Below, piece after piece: positions 25,017 through 34,206 of a stretch of DNA of 64,000 nucleotides (its first letter is position 1; each line of letters starts with the position of its first letter). The stretch is taken from contig JAPWDM010000020.1 in the NCBI GenBank assembly GCA_035578155.1, positions 6,978,055-7,042,054 on the forward strand, in the 5' to 3' direction. The notes under the pieces were generated by a model that was not told the DNA's origin, searched no databases, and was given only the letters and a program-made list of their open reading frames with translations. This DNA is from Brachynemurus nebulosus (lineage: Eukaryota; Arthropoda; Insecta; Neuroptera; Myrmeleontidae). The translations under genes and the position numbers were made by a program.

Positions 25017-26617
25017 GGGTTATTCCACGGTCACTCACGTTACATTTTACTGCAAAACTGAGGCAAAACCACTAATTTTATATAGGAAGAATTGCAAAAT
25101 AACAGTATATCTTTCAGTAAAACCTTTCTTTATTAACTAAATAATTTTATTTAATAAAAAATAAAAGAGGCAGGCTTATGAATATATTTAAAAAAGTGTC
25201 TTATTTTTCTGGTAACTCATGTTACACATGGAGACATGGTGTTCGCAGTCATTTAAGTTGGGGTTGAATCTCTGTTCTATTTAATTACTGTAGATGATTT
25301 AAAAATTATACAAAGATAAAATGAATTCTCTTTATTTAGTTCAGATTAAAAGAACAAGCTTCTATATTAAAATAAAAATTTTAAAAATTCTAAGAAAAGT
25401 CACTCATGTTACACCACTTTGGTCACTCACGTTACTTGTACAAAGGTCCATATCATCCACATATATTTCTTAAGGGAAATGAAAAAATACTTAAAATTAA
25501 CTGATTAATTAATATTTCACTGATAATTATTACAACTGGTTACTCAAATTAGGTATTATTACGAAAAAAATCATTTTCAACGTACACGAAAATACCACGA
25601 AATTTCGGTGTAAAAACGGGGGAAGTGGGGGCAGGGAAATGTGGAATCCCTAAAAGACACACTCCGGATACTAAATACAAATACAAAATTTCAGAGTTAT
25701 AAGTTTTTTGGGGGGCCTGTAAGCGTGACACAAACAACGAAAACGTTGAAAAAAACATGAAATTGTGGCATAAAAATGGTGGAGATGAGGGTTAAACATT
25801 GTAACCGCCCAAAAGCACACTCAAGGTACCAACTCTATCAAAATACAAAATTTCAACTACCTAGGTTAATTCTGGGAGGCTAAAGACGTGTCAAATTCCC
25901 CAAAAATAGTTTTTCCGCTCTCTACTACCTCCAAATCGCACTTGGAAGCGAAAGTTTGGATATATTGTGTACCTATAATAGACCGAAACGTTATACCCAA
26001 CTGGTTTAGGAAAGTTTGATAGTTTTGGCGCCCCCTACGGCTTCGTCGAAGGATTCAAATTTTGTAACATGAGTGACCGGTCACTCATGTTACACATTTC
26101 AATTTCTTATATAATATTCAATTTGAAACATAATGTCGTATAAGCATGGGTTTAAGCATCAGGCACTCATGAACAAAGAAAGTAATATTACAAGTATCTA
26201 ATTGAAGAAGTGTATCAAGCCTTATACTAAAAAATGTTCTTTTTGGTCACTCATGTTACAAAATTTTGAGGCTATCTTTGTTGTCAATTTTTTTAGTGAT
26301 ATTGTTGAATGTTTCGGGCGTGCTTCATGTGTAACAAAGGTGTACACACTTAATATTAAATCATATCATTGTTTTCTATATATTTCGCGAGAATTCACAG
26401 TTATTTAAAAATTATTTGCAACACTTTTCGTGAAGCGGTACATCAAGTACAGCAAGACAGTGAAAATTCGATTCTAATTGTCAAAAGTCAAAACTGATAT
26501 CTATAATTTCGGTGTTGTCAAGTAGTAAATTTTGTTTAGTCTGTACTCTATTTGACTTACCTTAAATAAACAACATTTAATTTTTTGCATTTATGTCGCA
26601 TTTTCATGGAATAACCC
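25017..26617. mobile_element. 1.6-kb DNA element nested in the left arm
   Basis: The perfect 11-bp inverted ends GGGTTATTCCA/TGGAATAACCC are flanked by the 4-bp TSD TACA (25013-25016 and 26618-26621). The right arm has the uninterrupted site (TATACAGAGTGTATC, reverse strand, near 34.42 kb), a direct empty-site confirmation. The motif GTCACTCATGTTAC recurs six or seven times (25.03, 25.21, 25.40, 25.42, 26.08, 26.25 kb). A reversed copy of the repeat with 160-bp units occupies about 25550-26060. No transposase was found. Confidence 0.88.
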
Positions 26618-26818
26618 TACAGGGTGTATCATTGTAAATATCAGTAGATTTTTTTTTTCAGTACTTTTATAGGTTAATGAAAGTAACTTCTTGCTGTAAA
26701 AAATAGGGGAATTCAGGGTAATAATTAAATAAAACGCACATAATTTTTTTTAAAATTTTATTTATAGAATATGTATACAAAAAAATTAAATTCCTTAAAT
26801 CTATATATTACTTAAAAT

Positions 26819-27304
26819 CTATTTATTTTCCATATAAAAATTTTTTAAAAGAATACAATTTTCTAATGAACAAATTTTATCTGAATGAAGCATACAGCGT
26901 CTTGAATAATATTCATCTCGCAGAATGGAAATCTTCGGTACATCAAATATTTCTTCCAAATTCAGAATCCAGGGCTGGTTTTCGGTACCATCAGACAAAT
27001 TCAAAATCCAGTTCTTCTTTTCACTGCCCTTGACGTATATGACATCATACTTCTTTAATATAGGTTTCAATATGGTATGAAGTTTTTTGTACGGAATAAA
27101 TCCATACGACCAAGGTATCCCATGCCAATTTCGGCAAAGCCAACGGGCAACTCGTTGAAATTTCTTCGGCAACTCGTTGAAATCAAACGGTGCGTCGAAT
27201 ATAAGATGTAATATGTCATCCGAATTTTCTGCAGCAATACCAACTTCTTTAAAATAAAATTCGTTGTTAGCTCCTTGATAGCCTTGTATGTCAAGAAACG
27301 CTAT
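26819..27304 (-). pseudogene. Element gene copy in left arm, start codon lost
   Basis: A 161-codon frame is open from the position homologous to the right-arm ATG to the stop at 26819, but the initiator reads ATA here. Conserved-looking features are DIQGYQG near the N-terminus, NWHGIPWSYGF...PY mid-protein, VIYVKGSEKKNWI, then RRCMLHSDKICSLENC near the end. I have the impression that arthropod mobile elements carry proteins with a similar HGI-W-G...YVKG-EK pattern, but I cannot name a family. An exonuclease-like fold is speculation. The right-arm copy keeps its ATG but is broken elsewhere, so neither arm has an intact gene. Confidence 0.6.
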
Positions 27305-27467
27305 TTTTTACCACCGCCGTAGAACTGAATTTATTCACACAATCCACAACTTTATATAGAATAATTAAAAGTGGTGGGGATAGTTAATTAATTTGTGGAA
27401 TGTATTCGAAAATGCCTACTAATAGCTATTGTTAGTTTACAATCAAATTACAAACTGTTAATAATAT

Positions 27468-27644
27468 TTAGCACATTGGTGAGTACCAAGTTCTTTTCAC
27501 TTTAAGACCTAGTGATTTAAGGAATGCTTAATTTTCGGCTGAAATGTGTTGTTGCTTAAAAGTTTTACGTTTAATAATCTTAGGTTTCGAAAGTCCTTTG
27601 CTAGGTCGTCTAGCGGTGAACTGCGCTGAATTGTAAATTAACAT
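27468..27644 (-). pseudogene. 58-codon element gene, left copy with nonsense codon
   Basis: Inverse copy of the intact small gene at 33372-33548, with the same length and ATG. A TAA replaces a leucine codon after residue 38 (following HISAEN). The basic N-terminal half (ARRPSKGLSKPK) and C-terminal KSLGLKVKRTW motif are otherwise preserved. The function is unknown. Confidence 0.7.
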
Positions 27645-27769
27645 GGTTCCAAAATGTGATTGTTTTACCACGAAAGTATAATTTTCAGCGAAAGAGATGT
27701 TAACTCCTTGACAACCACCGGTAAATAGATAATATTTTGTGTAAGTTCAACTTTTTTATACCCTTTAAC

Positions 27770-29008
27770 CAGTGCTGTATAGTATCTAGATACAAGTATC
27801 TGAAATCAGTATCTAGATACAAATTTACGTATCTTGTATCTGTATCTAGATACATTTATTTTTAAGTATCTGTATCTAGTATCTAGATACATTTGATCTG
27901 TATCTTGTATCTTTTTTATAAACTTTAGATACAGATACATTTTATAACCTTATTTACCAATGTTTAACATAAAATTATGGTTATTTTAGTAATATTCAGC
28001 AATGAGAATTATGAATTTAATTAACAAATTTAAACAATTAAGTTTCAAAATCTTTACGTAGGTATGGATTTGCATAGGTGAATACTATCTATAAGTTACT
28101 GTGTGCATGAGAAAAGTTTCGAGATTCTTCATTGGTCAGTTGGCTCATTCAGCAGAGGTTGAAGCTCTTAGATTTTTACAAGAAAAATCTACTTTATCTA
28201 CATTGCCCCAATTTTAAACAGTTTATTCAATTTTTTAAAAATATAATACAATTTTACCGTCATGTAAAGTGCTCAAGTTGAAGGACTATTTAGTATAACT
28301 AGACAAATTATTATTACCGCGAAAAGAAATTCTCTGTCAGAGAATATGTTGGAAACTTTATTGTTTTTGAAACAAAACAGTTGGTTGAAGGCCTATTACA
28401 TTAGAGAAACTTACGGTTTAAGCTAGTTTATTTATTTATTTTTCATCTTGTTTCGTTTTAGCGAATTTCCAGAATGGAATTCAGCTATTTATAATTTTGC
28501 GTAAATTAAGAAAGTGGTGTATGACGGTGGCAACCATTTCATGGATTCTTAGTTAATATCGTCTATAGTATACGCCTATACTATAAATTATACTATACGG
28601 CTATACTATTGCCTATAGTATTATTAGCCTATTACGTCTACAGTACAATCAATGAAATTTTTAATATATGTGTGATTCTTATGTGTAATTAATGTTATAA
28701 AATAAATCAAATATTTTTTTTAAAATATAATTAAATATTAAGCGTTTTTTTTTTATCTTCTTAGATTCATATTTTGAATAATACATACAAATGAAACTAT
28801 TTGGTATATGTAATTGTATTAACGAAGGAATATACTATAGTTATTTTTAAAAAGTATCTAAAAAAAGTATCTGTATATCAGTATCTAGATACATTGTATC
28901 TAGATACAAATTTATTTTGAGTATCTGTATCTGTATCTAGATACAAATTTACTCGGAGTATCTGTATCTGTATCTAGATACATTTTATGCAGTATCTATA
29001 CAGCACTG
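27770..29008. mobile_element. 1.24-kb hAT element inside the left arm
   Basis: The ends CAGTGCTGTATAGTATCTAG and TATACAGCACTG are flanked by a perfect 8-bp TSD CCTTTAAC (27762-27769 and 29009-29016). The right arm keeps the unoccupied site at 33.24-33.26 kb (GGTTAAAGGG). Subterminal regions are dense in GTATCTAGATAC palindromes. A fragment of the transposase C-terminal dimerisation domain remains inside. Confidence 0.95.
28268..28404 (+). pseudogene. hAT transposase dimerisation-domain fragment
   Basis: The frame beginning SAQVEGLFS and continuing through KRNSLSENMLETLLFLKQNS matches the usual hAT C-terminal pattern (SER.FS...i...R..L....v..LlFLk.N). About 45 codons remain, with no upstream catalytic region. 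Confidence 0.8.
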
Positions 29009-29059
29009 CCTTTAACCATGATAAGGTGTATGAGCTGGAGTATAACTCAGCAAATTATA

Positions 29060-29250
29060 TAGCGGTGGTGACGTAACATACAAATGCGGTGGTTGTGTTG
29101 CGGTTGTGGCGGTTGTGTGGTAGTGGCGGTGGTATATGTGTGGCGGTGGCGGTGTTTGTGTGGCGGTTGTGTGGTGGTGTTTGTGTGGTGGTGGCGGAGG
29201 TTGTGTGGCGGTTGTGGTGGTGGCGGGGTAGCAGCGGTGTTTGCAGCTGA
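29060..29250 (-). promoter_or_regulatory. GGT-rich tract and TATA-like region, left arm
   Basis: A tract of GGTGGYGGTTGTGTGGCGGT-type repeats (plus strand) lies upstream of the left 58-codon gene, with TATATAGC at about 29056-29063 beside it. The right arm has the same arrangement. Open frames across it are low-complexity artefacts. The hAT insertion now separates it from its gene. Confidence 0.5.
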
Positions 29251-29307
29251 AGTGAACAACTTTATCATTAATTCAATCGAAGCAGCAATTTACTGTAGAC
29301 AATGAAT

Positions 29308-29754
29308 AGGGTCCACCAGAGCCCTACTGTCAGGGGGTTAAATCTGGGAGGTTCACAGCTTGTCTGGGGGCCGAAAAGCTGCCCGTATTGCTCTTATCGG
29401 TACTACGGGGGCCGAGATGCCCAGCGGGCTTTGTGCTTGTCTCGGTCATTGAGGTTTGGTTTCATGGTGGCAGTGGTTAATAGCCCAAGTTCGCGGGCGA
29501 GAGATTCATTATTGTGAGTCTCGACGGGTGAGCTGCGTTCAGCTCGGGTGCTAACCTGCTCAGTTAGAAGTGTGTTAGATAGCACGCGGCCTGACCAGTG
29601 GTGCGGAGGGGCCCTAACCCCCAAAGTAAACTGGGAGCACGCGACTAGTTTTCTAGACCTGTGCGCGCTGACTGGGCGTATCCCAGTCCCCGCCTAACGG
29701 TGGCCATGGTATTATGCCCCCAGGGTGGTGTACCATGTTAAACCAATTCGACGT
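29308..29754. mobile_element. 447-bp GC-rich retroposon insertion
   Basis: A strikingly GC-rich island is flanked by a perfect 14-bp direct repeat TGTAGACAATGAAT (29294-29307 and 29755-29768). The right arm has a single uninterrupted copy of the target at 32.92-32.94 kb. A TSD of this length, with no terminal inverted repeats, points to target-primed retroposition (a SINE or 5'-truncated LINE). No poly-A tail; it ends TAAACCAATTCGACGT. The family was not recognised, and open frames on both strands have no domain. Confidence 0.85.
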
Positions 29755-29811
29755 TGTAGACAATGAATCGGTGATGACATCTCGCGGTGTTTGTTGAACG
29801 CAATATCTAAA

Positions 29812-30678
29812 TTAATCATCATCGTAATCGCTAGCATCTTCTTTATCAGTTTCATCCAGATAATAACCTAGTGGCTCAATAACATCAGCCTTTTGAAGTT
29901 CACAAAGTATAGAGAATATTTCTTGACCGACAGTAGTTTCTCTTAAAGCATCTAACTCTTCGATTAAAGCTTCACTATCGTCAACGTTAAACAACATGTT
30001 TTTTTTTTCCTCTAAACTTCGAATAATATTGAGTATTTTTTCACCAGTTTCTGAAGTCTCGTATAAACGTCGTAATTCATCTATTAAAGTATTAGGATTA
30101 TGCCAGTATTTTATTTTTTTCGATTGCCCATTAGCATTTTCCGAGCCGTTGTATTTGATACGCTTAGCAAGTAGTTCTTGGTCCGTTGAATTGACTGGAC
30201 GTTTTATTGCTATTCGTTCATTAGATTCCTCACTTTCATTTTGAGTTTCTTTGATTAATAAAATATCCAAAAGAGTTTGCAGAGCTGTAGATAACTTGGG
30301 AATGATAATAGTTCCACTATCAGAAGTGGTTAAAACCCTGTTATTAAACTCATCGCTGGGTGTGTAAACATTATTTTGATTTCTTAAATTATTAAATTTA
30401 GTTTGAATTGCTTTTGATGCAGCTTTAATTCTTTGTTCAAGTGGATTGACCCTTTCTTCAACTTTATTGTTTAGAAATTCATCATCAACATCATTCCTCC
30501 CGGTATCATAACTAGATAAGTCATCAGCCGTGTCTAATGTTTGTCTTTTTAGCGGATTAAGAGAGTAACTATTCTCAAACCTTTTTGGTGAAAATTCCCG
30601 CATATGTGTATCTCTTTTATGACGTGAAAGAGAATCTTTCCGCGAGAAGCTTTTATAGCACTGCGTACACTCGAACAT
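29812..30678 (-). CDS. Single C2H2 zinc-finger protein of the element
   Basis: 288 codons, intact. One C2H2 finger at the extreme N-terminus (C4, C7, H20, H25) is followed by a long polar region and an acidic tail (DASDYDDD). Two related helical segments, at about residues 197-219 (TLIDELRRLYET...GEKILNII) and 237-258 (ALIEELDALRET...GQEIFSIL), look like an internal duplication. A DNA-binding regulator or replication accessory role is a guess. The stop lies at the inner edge of the left arm. Upstream are a TATA-like TATATAAG (30743-30750) and a GGTGGTGGCGG tract, the layout shared with other genes of this element. No close family was recognised beyond the finger. Confidence 0.75.
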   Translation of the reverse strand: MFECTQCYKSFSRKDSLSRHKRDTHMREFSPKRFENSYSLNPLKRQTLDTADDLSSYDTGRNDVDDEFLNNKVEERVNPLEQRIKAASKAIQTKFNNLRNQNNVYTPSDEFNNRVLTTSDSGTIIIPKLSTALQTLLDILLIKETQNESEESNERIAIKRPVNSTDQELLAKRIKYNGSENANGQSKKIKYWHNPNTLIDELRRLYETSETGEKILNIIRSLEEKKNMLFNVDDSEALIEELDALRETTVGQEIFSILCELQKADVIEPLGYYLDETDKEDASDYDDD

Positions 30679-30741
30679 TATAATAGATGTGTAAAGCTCA
30701 AGTAGTCTTACAAGATTAATTCAGAATTGTGTTAGCGATTA

Positions 30742-30815
30742 CTTATATACTCCACCACCACTACTGCCGCCACCGCCACCACCACATCTGAGTTGCTCAT
30801 TTTACTCCATGAAGT
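30742..30815 (-). promoter_or_regulatory. Putative promoter of the zinc-finger gene
   Basis: Reading the minus strand: TAAAATGAGCAACTC, then a GGTGGTGGCGGTGGCGGC tract, then GAGTATATAAGT, about 70 nt before the ATG at 30678. The first motif recurs upstream of the 113-aa gene. Confidence 0.55.
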
Positions 30816-31204
30816 AGCGGTTGATATCCGACTTACACATTTTGCCCCCATTACGCTCTTTCGATTCGGAAATTAGTTCAGAAAAATGAATGAAAAGCCA
30901 TATGCAAGTGTCAGGTGACCACATACCTACTCAAAACCAACATTAAAATACTTGCTCCTGAATATAGGCAATTACATTGCGTTGCTAACTGGCCCCATAC
31001 CTACTAAGAGTCTTATCATAATTCAAGATATAATTTGGGAGGTTCTAATGTGTTGTAAAATAAGAACAATATAAGAATTTATACGTAAAATAATTTATTT
31101 TTAATAAAATATACGTTTACAATATTAAAATTAAAAAGTAAATCAATTCATTTTCACATCTGACAGTTTCCTTAAGCTTACACCAAACATCATACATGTG
31201 ATAG

Positions 31205-31546
31205 CTATTTGCTAAATTCCACAATATGTAAAAAGCCACTGGAATCAGTTCCTTTATATGTAATAAAATATTGTCCTGTACGTAAACATTGCATGGTCTG
31301 CTCATCCAAATCCGCGAATCGTTTTGGAAGGAACACTTGAGCATCTGCAAGTTCCACCGTAACCGCTGGCCCATATCGAGTTTCCGTGGGTCGTACGTCA
31401 AGAATTTTCCACGTTTCCACGTGGAATGGTTTACCAGCACCAAGTTTATTCAACTTCTCCAAAACCGGATCCATTGTTTCATCAGTGGCAGTAAAAGTGG
31501 TCCACCGATCACTTATACTTAACTCAACACCGTGTTGTTCAGACAT
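31205..31546 (-). CDS. 113-aa element protein, unidentified
   Basis: An intact frame starting MSEQHGVELSISDRWTTF. The middle and C-terminus alternate beta-like stretches (FHVETWKILDVRPTE, YGPAVTVEL, VFLPKRFADL, QYFITYKGTD). That layout is compatible with a small OB-fold or similar beta barrel such as a single-stranded-DNA-binding protein, but this is inferred from the pattern only. The start is favoured by the adjacent upstream AT-rich and GGTGG-rich promoter layout. It lies in the same orientation as the zinc-finger and cysteine-rich genes, about 530 bp upstream of the former. No frame damage was seen. Confidence 0.65.
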   Translation of the reverse strand: MSEQHGVELSISDRWTTFTATDETMDPVLEKLNKLGAGKPFHVETWKILDVRPTETRYGPAVTVELADAQVFLPKRFADLDEQTMQCLRTGQYFITYKGTDSSGFLHIVEFSK

Positions 31547-31589
31547 TTTGCCAATACACTGCCAATTTCTGTTTCAGCACGTCGCTTAA

Positions 31590-31715
31590 ATATTTTATGA
31601 GTTGCCACCACAAATACCACCACTACCGAAACCACCACCACCACCACCGCCACCACCACCACACCACCACCACCACCCCAACACAACTACAAAATTTGAA
31701 TTGCTCATTTTACCC
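31590..31715 (-). promoter_or_regulatory. Putative promoter of the 113-aa gene
   Basis: On the minus strand, TAAAATGAGCAATTC is followed by a run of about 75 bp of GGTGGT repeats and then CATAAAATATTTAAGC about 40 nt before the ATG. The order is the same as upstream of the zinc-finger gene. Confidence 0.5.
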
Positions 31716-31862
31716 CACCGATGTATTTATTCCCACACAGCTACAAATTAAGTTACTCTGAAGCAACCACACCTTCATGTGATCAGTGTTTATACACCAC
31801 AACCAATGGAAAATATCAAATAAACATTAACATTTATTTATAATGATATGGCCGGAAATGCA

Positions 31863-32480
31863 ATGAGGTATAATGCATATTTTGAGTATTCAACAAAAAC
31901 TTTAATACTGATTAATAGGTACTGGCCAATTCCACTGTTACTCAAAATATACGTTATACCTCATTACTAAATAAATGCTAATGTTTGTTTTAGCAACCGT
32001 GGAATTGGTCAATACTTATGATGTGGCAATCAGGTGATTGATTTTACTAAATTATTTGCAATTGCAGCGGCTTTTACATGTGGGACAGTTTACATAATTG
32101 CAAACACAGTTTGGAAATGGCATCATACAACCGTTTACAACACATGCAAATTCGTTTTTCATTTCGACATCTATCACAATACTCAGGGAATGAACAGCCG
32201 CACTGTGGTGGTTGAAATTTACAAATACCACAAATCGGCATGTTGTTTTTGTTTACCTTCTGGAACTTAACCAACAAATGACATCCGGTTAATAATTCAG
32301 TTGTATTTATAGTATTTTGACTGAAAGCAAATAATCCAATATTTTATAAAAAAAATCGATATTTAAGCGATATTGACCAATTCCACTGTTACCCAAAATA
32401 TGCATTATGCCTCATTACATCGCTGGTCATTGCGTTATAAATAAATGCTTACGTTGGTTTGAGCAACCGTGGAATTGGTC
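31863..32480. promoter_or_regulatory. Repeated motif set around the cysteine-rich genes
   Basis: ATGAGGYATAAYGYATATTTTGRGTA occurs at 31863-31889 (plus) and at 31939-31964 and 32390-32415 (minus). GGAATTGG(T/C)C occurs at 32001 and 32471 (plus) and 31924 and 32375 (minus). A TTTATAAC TATA-like element on the minus strand lies near 32434-32446, upstream of the frameshifted cysteine-rich copy. Paired, inverted spacing suggests an operator or origin-like array. Confidence 0.45.
32074..32277 (-). pseudogene. Cysteine-rich protein, frameshifted duplicate
   Basis: The N-terminal 50 residues closely match the neighbouring gene (MPICGICKFQPPQCGCSF, YCDRCR, EKRICMCCKR). One extra base after the CCKR codons shifts the frame, so the rest of the cysteine array is lost and the frame ends early at 67 codons. 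It sits in a tandem duplication of about 471 bp with its promoter region. Confidence 0.7.
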
Positions 32481-32521
32481 AGTACGTATTATGTGGCAAT
32501 CAAATGATTGATTTTACTAAA

Positions 32522-32749
32522 TTATTTGCAATTGCAGCGGCTTTTACATGTGGTACAGTTTATATAATTGCAAACACAGTTTGGAAATGGCATCATACAT
32601 CGTTTACAACACATGCAAATTCGTTTTTCATCTCGACACCTATCACAATACTCATAGAAGGCACACTTACACTGTGACGGTTGAAATTTACAAATACCAC
32701 AAATCGGCATGTTGCTGTTGTTGTTTATCCACTGAAACTTAACCAACAT
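32522..32749 (-). CDS. Small cysteine-rich protein (probable zinc binder)
   Basis: 75 codons, intact. Cysteines are packed in CxxC or CxC pairs from residue 17 on: CGIC, CKC, CDRC, CMCC, KRC, CVC, CTTC, CNC. There is no signal peptide (start MLVKFQWINNN), so an intracellular zinc-binding protein is likelier than a secreted disulphide-rich one. An internal ATG (MPICGIC) is an alternative start. Duplicated in tandem with a broken copy 471 bp away. No named family was recognised. In the element's gene order it comes first from the right arm and is transcribed leftward with the other central genes. Confidence 0.65.
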   Translation of the reverse strand: MLVKFQWINNNSNMPICGICKFQPSQCKCAFYEYCDRCRDEKRICMCCKRCMMPFPNCVCNYINCTTCKSRCNCK

Positions 32750-32994
32750 ATGACATCCGGTTAATAGTTCAGTTCTATTTATAGTATTTTTTGACCGAAA
32801 TTTTCCAATATTTTATCTAAAATCGATATTTAATAATCTTCCATTATAAGAGAAGGGAACAGGAACGTCACCAGATTGATTAATTTAGATATTGCGTTCA
32901 ACAAACACCGCGAGATGTCATCACCGATTCATTGTCTACAGTAAATTGCTGCTTCGATTGAATTAATGATAAAGTGGTTCACTTCAGCTGCAAA

Positions 32995-33220
32995 CACCGC
33001 TGCTACCCCCGCCACCACCACAACCGCCACACAACCTCCGTCACCACCACACAAACACCACCACACAACCGCCACACAAACACCGCCACCGCCACACATA
33101 TACCACCGCCACTACCACACAACCGCCACACAAACACCGCCACCGCCACTACCACACAACCGCAACACAACCACCGCATTTGTGTGTTACGTCAACACCG
33201 CTATATAATTTGCTGAGTTA
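32995..33220 (+). promoter_or_regulatory. ACC-rich tract and TATA box, right arm
   Basis: About 190 bp of ACCACCACAACCGCCACACA-type repeats are followed by GCTATATAATTTGC at about 33210-33217. This lies about 160 bp before the ATG of the 58-codon gene. The tract is the complement of the GGT-rich tract seen upstream of the minus-strand genes. Confidence 0.55.
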
Positions 33221-33371
33221 TACTCCAGCTCACACACCTTATCATGGTTAAAGGGTATAAAAAAGTTGAACTTACACAAAATATTATCTATCTACCGGTG
33301 GTTGTCAAAGAGTTAACATCTCTTTCGCTGAAAATTATACTTTCGTGGTAAAACAATCACATTTTGGAACC

Positions 33372-33548
33372 ATGTTAATTTACAATTCAGCACAGGTCAC
33401 CGCTAGACAACCTAGCAAAGGACTTTCGAAACCTAAGATTAGTAAACCTAAAACTTTTAAGCAACAACACATTTCACCCGAAAATTTAGCATTCCTTAAA
33501 TCACTAGGTCTTAAAGTGAAAAGAACTTGGAACTCACCAATGTGCTAA
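33372..33548 (+). CDS. 58-aa basic element protein (intact right-arm copy)
   Basis: The frame starts MLIYNSAQVTARQPSKGLSK and ends with KSLGLKVKRTWNSPMC. It is strongly basic in its first half. The ATG at 33372 is preferred to the upstream one because the left-arm copy conserves this start and length. No family was recognised; a nucleic-acid-binding or structural role would fit its charge. It lies downstream of a TATA box and upstream of the 161-codon gene in the same direction. The left-arm copy has a nonsense codon. Confidence 0.6.
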   Translation: MLIYNSAQVTARQPSKGLSKPKISKPKTFKQQHISPENLAFLKSLGLKVKRTWNSPMC

Positions 33549-33711
33549 ATATTATTAACTGTTTGTAATTTGATTGTAAACTAGCTATAGCTATTAGTAG
33601 CCATTTTCGAATACATTCCACAAATTAACTAACTATCCCCACCACTTGCAATTATTCTATATAAAGTTGTGGATTGTGTAAATAAATTCAGTTCTACGGC
33701 GGTGGTAAAAA

Positions 33712-34206
33712 ATGGCGTTTCTTGACATACAAGGCTATCAAGGAGCTAACAACGAATTTTATTTTAAAGAAGTTGGTATTGCTGCGGAAAATTCAGATGA
33801 CATATTACATCTCATATTCGAAGCACCGTTTGATTTCAACGAGGTGTCGAAGAAATTTCAATGAGTTGCCCGGTTGGTTTACCGAAATTGGCATGGGATA
33901 CCTTGGTCGTATGGATTTATTCCATACAACAAACTTCATACCATATTGAAACCTGTATTAAAGAAGTATGATGTCATATACGTCAAGGGCAGTGAAAAGA
34001 AGAAATGGATTTCAAATTTGTTTGATGACACCGAAAACCAGCCGTGGATTTTGAATTTGGAAGAAATATTTGATGTACCGAAGATTTCCAGTCTGCGAGA
34101 TGAATATTATTCAAGACGTTGTATGCTTCATTCAGATAAAATTTGTTCATTAGAAAATTGTATTCTTTTAAAAAATTTTTATATATGGAACATAAGTAGA
34201 TTTTAA
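33712..34206 (+). pseudogene. 161-codon element gene, right copy, nonsense plus frameshift
   Basis: This copy keeps the ATG (33712, MAFLDIQGYQG). Codon 51 is TGA where the left arm has CGA, and an extra G follows about 10 nt later. The rest continues in another frame with the same HGIPWSYGF, IYVKGSEKK and RRCMLHSDK motifs. The C-terminus also differs because the last codons diverge. The pattern of damage is independent of that in the left arm. Confidence 0.65.

Larger units (their letters stand above)
23473..29815. repeat. Left inverted arm
   Basis: This arm is inverse to 32878-35721. It carries three insertions absent from the other arm (25017-26617, 27770-29008, 29308-29754) and extra sequence at about 24240-24920. 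The homology runs inward to within a few bases of the stop codon of the zinc-finger gene. Confidence 0.85.

Noticed and set aside
29302..29624. Open frames on both strands of the GC-rich island
   Set aside because: GC-rich DNA lacks stops by chance; no domain, and the segment is a retroposon.
32966..33216. Thr/His/Pro-rich and Gly/Val-rich frames (also 29047-29305)
   Set aside because: Low-complexity translations of the ACC/GGT promoter tracts.
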